This document shows, piece after piece, positions 56,327 to 64,000 of a DNA stretch of 64,000 bases. Position numbers and translations under genes: made by a program. The notes beneath the pieces were generated by a model. That model ran no database searches, had not been told where the DNA came from, and saw nothing but the letters and a program-made list of their open reading frames with translations. Source of the stretch: Coix lacryma-jobi var. lacryma-jobi (taxonomy: Eukaryota > Streptophyta > Magnoliopsida > Poales > Poaceae); NCBI GenBank assembly GCA_009763385.1, contig CM019825.1:115749131-115813130 (forward strand). The letters run 5' to 3'. Numbering within the stretch: the stretch's first letter is position 1; every line of letters starts with the position of its first letter.

Positions 56327-57050
56327 TAGCACCCCAATACGTTGAGGAACACCTGGGAGGAGTTTGATCAAAGTACTTTTTGATTTGGTGAAGCTTCGAT
56401 TGAATTTTCCTTTTGCCCCGAGCGTTTTTGTGCTCTTTGTTCATCCGCGGACAGTCCGCGCCCCCAGCGGCGGACTGTCCAGGACTCGGGGCTCGGCAAG
56501 GTCAGAACTGCGCAGCGCGACACTGTTCTCGGTCAAGTGACCGGCGGACAGTCCACCAGTGACCCACGGACAGTCCGGGGTCACATTGGACGCAGCACAG
56601 GGTTGGCATCGGACGCTTGTGTGTTACTGTTCATGAGACCCGCGGACAGTCCGACGTTCAAACCGTGGACTATCTGGGACTTGAACAGGGCTGGTGCAGA
56701 ACTGCCTGTTTTGGGAACTTTTGCCGGCGGACAGTCCGCACTTCTAGTGGCGGACAGTCCGGTGTTCAGCAGACAGTCCGGGATCCTTACCCCGGACAGT
56801 CCGCGAAACGGCTGCTTGTGCTGTTTTGATCCTTGGCTTTGGCAGTTGGTTTTGGGGTTTCTCCAGAGGTTCCGCTGTACCACTAGGATATCTCCTAGGG
56901 TATCCACCTACTCGTAGGTTGTGAACTCTCCGGTCGTTTCGAGTCTTTGTTTTTGGGGTGACCTTCTGGGACAAGGGCCATACTATTCACGAGTTGAATT
57001 TGAGGCTCCCATTCACCCCCCCCCCCTCTGGTCGCTAATCCGGTCCTTCA
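56327..57050 (+). repeat. SIRE-B partial LTR
   Basis: The GGACAGTCC array (56447-56812), the block GGCTCCCATTCACCCCC and CTCTGGTCGC, and the end CGGTCCTTCA are present. Hairpins, telobox and promoter are missing, so this copy lacks its own promoter. Confidence 0.85.
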
Positions 57051-57052
57051 AT

Positions 57053-57064
57053 TGGTATCGGAGC
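57053..57064 (+). promoter_or_regulatory. SIRE-B primer binding site
   Basis: TGGTATCGGAGC, two bases after the LTR end, same variant as in SIRE-1 and SIRE-2. Confidence 0.88.
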
Positions 57065-57113
57065 CGGTTAAGGATCTTCTCTACCTTAATCGGTTTCAGA
57101 TCCTAAGGGCGAT

Positions 57114-59858
57114 ATGGAACGAGGGAACCGCAAGGCTCCGTGGTTCGATGGAACGAACTATCCCTATTGGAAGTTTCGGATGCGTGCTTATCTCAACAGC
57201 ATCGGCTCTTCTGTATGGGAAATATGTGAGAATGCTGAGTACGTAGTCCTTGCGGCTTGTGTGGGTCAGATCCAGATTGACCAGCACGAGGCCAACTCCA
57301 AGGCTCGTAACGCTCTTTTGGCCAGCATCTCCCTTCCTGAGTTTGAGCGTGTCTCTGAGCTTGAGACGGCACGAGAGATCTGGTTGAAGCTTCAGAGCTA
57401 TCACGAGGGGACCGCTCAGGTCAAGACCAGACTCTTCGAGACGTACAAGCGCGAGTATGAGAACTTTGTTCAGTTGGAGGGAGAAACGATTGACGCCATG
57501 TTCGCTCGTTTCCAAACGATTGTGAACAAGATGCGTGCCAATCGGGCTAACCTACCCTATGACGATCATGAGAGGGCTCTCAAGTTGCTATACGCCCTGG
57601 ATCGGAGGGTATGGGAGGTGAAGGTGTCGACCATCATAGAGTCTACATCTTATGACACCCTCACCGTGGACGAGCTGTTCAGCAAGCTCAAGTCCACCGA
57701 GATCGATCACCTGACTTAGGCCAAGCTGAAGAACCCATCTTCACATACCATGGCTTTGGTCTCTGGCACAGGTGGATCGACTTTCTCTGCTGACCCTTCA
57801 CCTCCTCTGTTTTCGTTGTCATCTTTGCTTACAGTCACGGAGGAACAGTTGGAGGCGGTTGGAGACTACAAGCTCGCCCTCATCATCACCCGGTTCTCGC
57901 GGTTTCACAACAACCGCCTGAATCACCGGCATGGTGGCGCACGCGAGGGCTGCTACAAATGTGGTGACCTAGACCACTTCATGGCAAACTACCCCAAGAA
58001 CGACAAGAACTTCCCCGGCAAGAACCGCAACTCCAGGCGCAAGAGCAAGCCGGAGAACAAGGCCGGGAAGAAGAAGAAGGGCAGCTATCGCCGAGAGGAC
58101 ATGGAGAAGGCTTTCGACGCCGGTCGGCGTGCCTTCCTCGCCACCAATAGTGACGGCGAGAAGACCTCCGACGGCGACTCCAGCGATGATGGGTCCGAGC
58201 ACAAGACTGAATAACGCTTCAACGGACTCTGCTTCTTCGGCCATTCCTCCAAGGGTCTCTGCACCACGGCCTTGGACGAAGAGGACGCCAAATGCTAGGC
58301 AAAGGACGCCGACACCGACGACGACGACGACGATGCTTTCGAGGTATCGACCTCTTCTCTTGTCGATCGTCTTACCGGTGAGCATGATTCTCTTGTCGAC
58401 ATAGTTCTCGCTCAGGACAAGCAACTCAAGCGAGCTATCCGAGAGCGCAATGAGTTTAAGGCTAAGATGAATGAGGCGTTTAAGGAGCTTGAGTTTGCTA
58501 AGTCTGAGGTGAAGGTGGCTGATGTGGAGGAGTCTGAGGAGTGCACGATGCATATGACAAACTTTGCCACCTTGCAAACCAAGTATGCCTCTTTGATTGA
58601 GGTGTATGATGAGCTGAAGAGTAGGCTAGACATGGTAGGTGATTGCAAAGAGTGTCCCTCCCTGAAGAAGGAGCTGGAGGAAGTGAAGGCAAGGTCCTTC
58701 CTGCTTGGTGCGTGCAAGCTTTGTCCTAGCTTGCGAACTGAGTTGGCAGAATTTAATGCCAAGCTTGTTGAAGCCTTGAAGGCCAGCTCAGTTAGCACTT
58801 TGTCCGCTCAATGTGAGCGATGCGTGGGGATGGAGCTTGAGATTGCCAACTGTCAGCATGACAGGATGCAAACCGAGGAGGAAAACACATACCTTCGGTC
58901 CATCCTGAGTTTGGTATCATGCAGTGAGCCGCAGTTGGGCATGATGATCAGTCAGTTCAAGAGGGGAACTGATTGCTCGGGAGTAGGCTTTGCTTCAGGT
59001 GGGAAGGGCGCTAGTATCTTTGGCAAGATCGGTGAGTTTAGCGGAGTGAACCCGAGTGAGAAGCCATCCGTTATCCCTAAGCTTACCAAGATCACCTCAC
59101 CTGAGCCTCCCAAGCCTATCACCAAGGATGGTATCCTTGATGAACCTCCCAAGGCTCCACCTCGCAAGCAAGTGTGGATTCCCAAACCTAACCATCTTAG
59201 GAACACACTTGACACCCTTCCTGACGTCTCTAGTGATCCCCTTCTGAGAGGCAAGCAGCCAGCCAGTGTGAACAACCCTCGCAACTTTAGGAACCAACAA
59301 CCCAAGAGAGTGGTGAGGTTTGAGTGCGAGTACTGTCACCGTGAGGGTCACCTAGCTGAGTTTTGCTTTCGGAGGAAGAGAGACGCTAGGAAGGAGTTGG
59401 AGCAGAACAACCAGGCCAGGCACCACCATCTCTATGGTGTGCAAGGTCGGGGAGTTCAGAGGCAGGGCGCTAGACCTGGAGGTGCACCTCCTCAGGTTGC
59501 TAGGCCCCAGGCAGCAAGACCACGGGGTGGTGGTCATGCCCGTCGCGGTTCAGGTCGTCCTCAATACGACTGTGAGCTGGATGTAAGAGGTTTTGCTGCT
59601 CAGTCCCATAGCGGACCACCTTTTCAGTATGGTGGTGATCGCTTTGCTCAAATGGGACAGGTAGGTCAGTTTGGAGGTTTTCCGTTCCATAGCGGACCAC
59701 CCTTTCAGGTCGGTGGTGATCACTATCCACCCATGGGACGAGGACAGCTTGGTGTTGCTGCTAACACTTTTTCTGGGCCTATGACACAGCACTGGTATCC
59801 TTCTCAGTATACTAACCCCAGTGTTGTGCCATATGCTCACTTCCTGCCTTTCTATTGA
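57114..59858 (+). pseudogene. gag: SIRE-B gag (three in-frame stops)
   Basis: A single frame from ATG 57114 to TGA 59856-59858 with stops at 57717-57719 (TAG), 58212-58214 (TAA) and 58296-58298 (TAG). Domains follow SIRE-2: UBN2-type Gag (WFDGTNYPYWKFRM), first zinc knuckle, acidic segment, coiled-coil region with paired CxxC motifs, EPQLGMMISQFKR, second knuckle CEYCHREGHLAEFC, and a Gly/Arg/Pro-rich tail. In the first knuckle (CYKCGDLDHFMANY) the last cysteine is a tyrosine, which should weaken zinc binding. The tail is richer in GPPFQ-type repeats than in SIRE-2. Confidence 0.88.
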
Positions 59859-61633
59859 TGCAAGAACTTCGGTTGGAGAACATGTGGCTCATGGATTCCG
59901 GGTGTTCGCGCCACATGATCGGAAAGAAGGAATGGTTCTCCAGCCTTAGCCCCGTGATGCACAAGGAGTACATCACTTTCGGGGATAATAGTAGAGGTAA
60001 GGTTGTTTCTCAAGGAGCTATTCGGCTCAATGAGAACTTTGTCCTTAAGGATGTTGCTTTGGTTTCGAACTTGCATTACAATTTGCTTTCTATTTTGCAA
60101 CTTCTTGAGGATGATTGTGAAGTGCGCTTTAAGAAGGGTTTGAGTCATGTTTTAGACCTTCGGGGAGATCTTGTTTGTTGGATCGTCCCTTTTGGCCGTG
60201 TTTTCAGAGCCGACTTTTCTCGTTCTTTCGGCTCTGCTAGATGTTTGATGGCTGGTCCTTCTTCTGATTTGTGGAAGTGGCATAGGAGGCTCGGTCACTT
60301 GAGTTTTGACTTGCTTGCAAGACTTAGCTCACATGGTCTAATCCAAGGATTGCCCAAGCTTAAGTTTCAGAAGGACCTTGTTTGCCATCCTTGTCGTCAC
60401 GGGAAGATGGTTGCTGCTTCTCATCCACCTGTTAATCAGGTGATGACAAAGCGACCCGGCGAGCTTTTTCACATGGACACAGTTGGTCCAGCTCGGGTTT
60501 GCTCAGCGGGTGGGAAGTGGTACGTTCCAGTGATCGTTGACGATTTTTCGAGGTACTCTTGGGTGTTCTTTATAGAGGGTAAGGATGAAGCTTTTCCTTT
60601 TGCTCGTGATTTAATTCTGAGGTTGAAAACTGAGTTTCCTCCTGATACCATTAGAGCTAATCGTAGCGACAATGGTACTGAGTTTGATAACTCTCAGTTT
60701 GCCTCTTTCTGTTCTTCTAATGGAATCGAGCATCAGTTTTCTTCTCCTTATGTCCCCCAGCAGAACGGTGTTGTTGAGCGCAAGAACCGGACCCTTGTTG
60801 AGATGGCCAGGACGATGCTCGATGAGCATAGGACTCCTAGGCGTTTTTGGGCCGAGGCGATCAACACCACTTGCCATGTTTCAAATCGCATATTTCTTCG
60901 TGCTTTGATGAAAAAGACTTCTTATGAGTTGCATTTTGGACGGGTACCCAAGGTGTCTCATTTTCGGGTGTTTGGGTGCAAGTGCTTCATCCTGAACCAA
61001 GGCAATTTGGACAAATTTGAATCTCGCTCTGCTGATGGGGTGTTTCTTGGTTATGCTTCTTATTCACGTGCTTATCGAGTTCTTAACCTGGAGACTAACT
61101 GGATAGTGGAGACCTGCGAGGTCACATTCGACGAGACTATGCCTTGTGTTTCTTCTGCTTTTGATGTTGCAGGAGAACAGGAGCTGGGAGAGACCATCTT
61201 TGTGGAGGAGCAGGAGAATGCCGATTGGGGTGATCCCGAGCCAACTCCACTTGCTGCCCCCGTCGACCCTGCGACGTCTAGTTCAGCTCGAGGACCCGAT
61301 CCCACGACATCTTGTTCTTGGGGTCCTCTAGAGCCACCTCTCTAGCGAGCACCTGCTGCACCTGATGGAGCGACAGCATCTGGCGAGGGGGAGGCGACTT
61401 CGGCGAGGCAAGCGCCCCGGAGCGTTCAGCAAGTTCACCCCCCGCGTCAGATGATCGGCGGCATCGACCAGCGAGTCACGCGGTCGCGAGCGTATGAAAT
61501 CTCTCACTTTGCTCATTCTGCATTCGTTGCTTCTTTTGAGCCCAAAGATGTTGGACACGCACTTTCTGATCCTAACTGGGTCAATGCCATGCATGAGGAG
61601 CTAGAAAACTTTGAGCGAAACCAAATTTGGACT
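59858..61633 (+). pseudogene. pol: SIRE-B pol, truncated after integrase
   Basis: ATG 59858-59860 overlaps the gag stop, and the pol frame is open upstream to 59816, overlapping gag by about 40 nt. Protease DSGCSRHM, integrase zinc region (WHRRLGH, CHPCRHGK) and the three catalytic residues (HMDTVGP, SDNGTEF, GVVERKN) are all intact. TAG at 61343-61345 falls in the variable linker. Homology ends at the start of reverse transcriptase (ENFERNQIW) near 61633. Confidence 0.87.
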
Positions 61634-63112
61634 GTCCGCTAGTGAACAAAACTGTGCAGTCGCGGACTGTCCGCTAGTGAACCGCGGACTGTCCGCTATT
61701 GAACCCCGGACAGTCCGGGAATGAGTCCCGGATAGTCCACCGTTCAAAAATGAAAACAGTGACCTCGCTGCCCGTGAACAGCCCCGACCCTCAGACTGTC
61801 CGAGGATAAGTCCCGGACAGTCCGGGAATGCCCAGAAAGGCTAAAAACAGCCCGTATCAAACTCAAATTTGATTGGAACTCAACCAAATCGAACGGGGCT
61901 ACAACCAAACTTCTCCCAAGTGTTCTTCTACGTGTTGGGAAGCTAATCCTAGGATATCATCACTTCAATCCAACTAATCCATGAGAAATCCGAAGAACAC
62001 TAGAAAAGGGGAAGAACGAAGAACGAAACACGATTTCGACCCGATCTATGTGCTCGTGAGGTTAGAGGGGAAATCCTTCGGTGGAAAGAAGGAGCTCACG
62101 ACAACAAACAATCTGATTCAAATGGAATCGCAAATCATCACTCGGAGAGGGAGAACGAGGCAAATCTCCGGGAGGGGAAAAACCAAAACACGAAGAACAA
62201 AAACGCGATTCGATCCAAATTGCAGCCAAAAAAGAGAGGGGCAAAATTGATCCTTGGATTGCTACTAGATGATGAATTGTGTAGCACTCTGTGTGGGGTT
62301 ACTCAGTACCTAAACTCGTCCACCCCGAGTTTTGAGGCCTAAACTCGGAAACCCGCGAGCCCAGGTTTTGAGGCCCAAACCTGGAAACCATCCACCCCGA
62401 GTTTTGAGGCCCAAACTCGGAAACCAGCCACCCTGAGTTTTGAGGCCCAAACTCAGAAACCGTCGATGGTAGCTTTCTAAGGCTCAGCTACCGAACCCGC
62501 ACCGTAGACGGGATGTGGTTCGCACACCCCGACCACCGGCACCGATGCCGATGCATGTCCAGCCTCCACGCCGGGCACAACGCCTTCGCCTTCCTTCTTG
62601 ACTTGGCTGACGGCACTTGCGTCGCACGCAAGCCCGTGTCCGACCTCCGCCAAGTGCCACGACGCCATCGTCTTCCTCCCGACTCGGTCGATGCACCGCA
62701 CATCCCCATGTGCTCTCGCTCGCCGATGCCACGTGCCAGCTACCACAGCTGGTCCTCTGGCCCTCTGGTCCGTCAGTCCAAGCCTCACGTCCGCCCTTCA
62801 CCGCTCTGGGTACATCGGCATGGCACGTCTGCCGCACGACACGCCCATCCTTCACCGCTCCCGGTCCGTCAGCACGGCACGTCTCTACTTGACCTTCACC
62901 TCGCCATCGACCACTGTATCTGAGCTCAACACCTGCACATCAACACAGCCAAGAGACACATGTTGCACACGCACACCAACACGGTAAACACAACACAACT
63001 CAACACCACCGGTTAGTCATAAACATTAAGCGCATAGCGACATAAGGACTTAACCGGGTAAAATCCTCAAACCTTCCTCATCAAAGTCAATCATTCATCA
63101 TATATGTTCTCA
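61634..63112 (-). repeat. 3' LTR of a minus-strand Sirevirus, 3'-truncated
   Basis: On the minus strand it begins TGAGAACATATATG at 63112, right after the polypurine tract, and runs to 61634. Four hairpins (62318-62462; stems CGAG, CAGG, CGAG, TGAG) and a GGACAGTCC array (61634-61830) mark it as a Sirevirus LTR. The terminal CCTTCA end is missing at the junction with SIRE-B pol. Confidence 0.82.
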
Positions 63113-64000
63113 ATCTCCCCCTTGATGAATGCAATGACTAGCAATAAAACCAAAAAGGAAGGGTTTGAAGGCAAGCCTCATTCAAGTGCCCAAAAGCCAA
63201 GCAAAAGCAAACACAAGGCTACTTGAGATGAGGAAGGATCATGAAAACTCCAGATAAAAGCTCTCGGTCCCGAAAGAAACAGGAAAAGCCAGCAAAGCCT
63301 CCACACAACCGAAGAGTTTCATGAAATCCCAAAAGGTACTCGAAAACCAATCTCAAATAAATTGTCAAACAATCATCACAAAAGAAACCAAGGTACTTAT
63401 CCACTTAGGTTCACTTGGGTCAAGATTTCTCCCCCTTTTTCTCCCCCTTGATGATTGAATTGACAAAAACTAGGCACAAGAGATGGTTTGAGATACCTAA
63501 ATCGAAAACTTGGTCCCCAAAGACATGGGCAGCGGCTCAACGCAACCAAGCAAAGGATCGGAGCAATAACTCATCAAAGAGCAAAACTCGATCACACAGA
63601 GCAAAAGACTTGGTTCCCAAAGACATGGGCAACGGCTCGACGCAACCAAGTCAAAAATGAGCTAGCGCTCAAGAAAAGGTAGAAAATGGCTCAACACCAC
63701 TAGCTTAAGGCTCGATACCAATTGAGGCTGAAACAATGCATTAGAATGCAAAACTGCTAGTCCCTCAAGATAGAGGCACAGAGGCTCAACACAACTAGCA
63801 CACTCGATATCAATCACAAACAGCCAAAAATTGGTGAAGACAGCTAGTTCCTCAAGATAGAGGCAAAAGTGGCTCGACACAATTAGCTGAAGGCTCCATA
63901 CAAATTGAAAATACCAAGCAAAAACTGCTAGTCCCTCAAGACAGAGGCAAAACGGCTCAACACGACTAGGAGGCTCGATACCAACTAAGAAAACACAAAA
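63113..64000 (-). promoter_or_regulatory. 3' noncoding region of minus-strand Sirevirus
   Basis: Polypurine tracts, seen as TCTCCCCCTT on the plus strand, lie at 63114-63123, 63429-63438 and 63441-63450. From about 63660 on come imperfect repeats of CTAGTCCCTCAAGATAGAGGC..GGCTCAACAC..CTAG, with the PBS-like GCTCGATACCAATTGA at 63710-63725 and a partial one at about 63973-63985. No gene is visible; pol should lie beyond the window. Confidence 0.75.

Larger units (their letters stand above)
56327..61633 (+). mobile_element. SIRE-B: Sirevirus fragment, truncated at both ends
   Basis: Contains the 3' half of an LTR, primer site, gag, and pol through integrase to the first part of reverse transcriptase. 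The LTR start, the rest of pol, and the 3' LTR are missing. It is clearly diverged from SIRE-1 and SIRE-2 in protein and LTR sequence, so it is a different subfamily. The left edge is the Athila-like LTR and the right edge a minus-strand Sirevirus LTR. Confidence 0.87.

Noticed and set aside
47003..57050. A single Sirevirus LTR split by the Athila-like element
   Set aside because: The left and right flanks cover overlapping LTR positions, belong to different subfamilies, and show no matching target duplication.

Overview
The window looks like nuclear DNA of a grass, probably a panicoid such as a sugarcane, sorghum or Miscanthus relative. It is almost entirely nested transposable elements: Sirevirus-type Ty1/copia, Athila-like Ty3/gypsy with a tRNA-Asp primer site, large gypsy-type solo LTRs, a CACTA transposon, Stowaway and Tourist MITEs. 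One small intron-containing gene of grass type is also present. The lineage is inferred from element types, and no search was run.

1-2249: the 5' end of a minus-strand Sirevirus (gag, primer site, LTR). 2410-29716: a plus-strand Sirevirus, SIRE-1. Its gag is split by a complete younger Sirevirus, SIRE-2 (5636-17162), and by a solo LTR (17752-18947). Its 3' LTR is split by a 3.4 kb solo LTR (25097-28539) and then cut off at 29716. Each insertion is supported by LTR ends TG...CA and a 5-bp target duplication (cgccg/cgctg, TCTTG, TGGAC), so the order of events can be read directly.

29717-35534: small DNA transposons, a Sirevirus LTR tail, and a minus-strand Athila-like LTR. 35535-39572: a CACTA transposon with TCC target duplication, carrying a minus-strand gene with a transposase-associated zinc-binding N-terminus and a Ulp1-like protease C-terminus. 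39573-43430: AT-rich DNA with a local duplication, three Stowaway or simple-repeat features, and a two-exon gene for a 71-residue acidic protein. 43431-47001: a second large solo LTR, inverted relative to the one at 25097. 47003-48708: a truncated Sirevirus LTR.

48709-56326: a non-autonomous Athila-like element (gag and protease only). 56327-61633: SIRE-B, a Sirevirus lacking the start of its LTR and everything after the beginning of reverse transcriptase. 61634-64000: a minus-strand Sirevirus 3' LTR and its 3' noncoding region.

All Sirevirus coding regions except the gag at 1-672 carry stops or frameshifts, so little here is likely to be autonomous. The most informative signals are in noncoding DNA: arrays of LTR hairpins whose stems co-vary, two alternative iterated motifs in LTR leaders, primer-site look-alikes near the 3' polypurine tracts, a duplicated primer site built into Athila-type LTRs, and a stop-start (TGATG) overlap between gag and pol.
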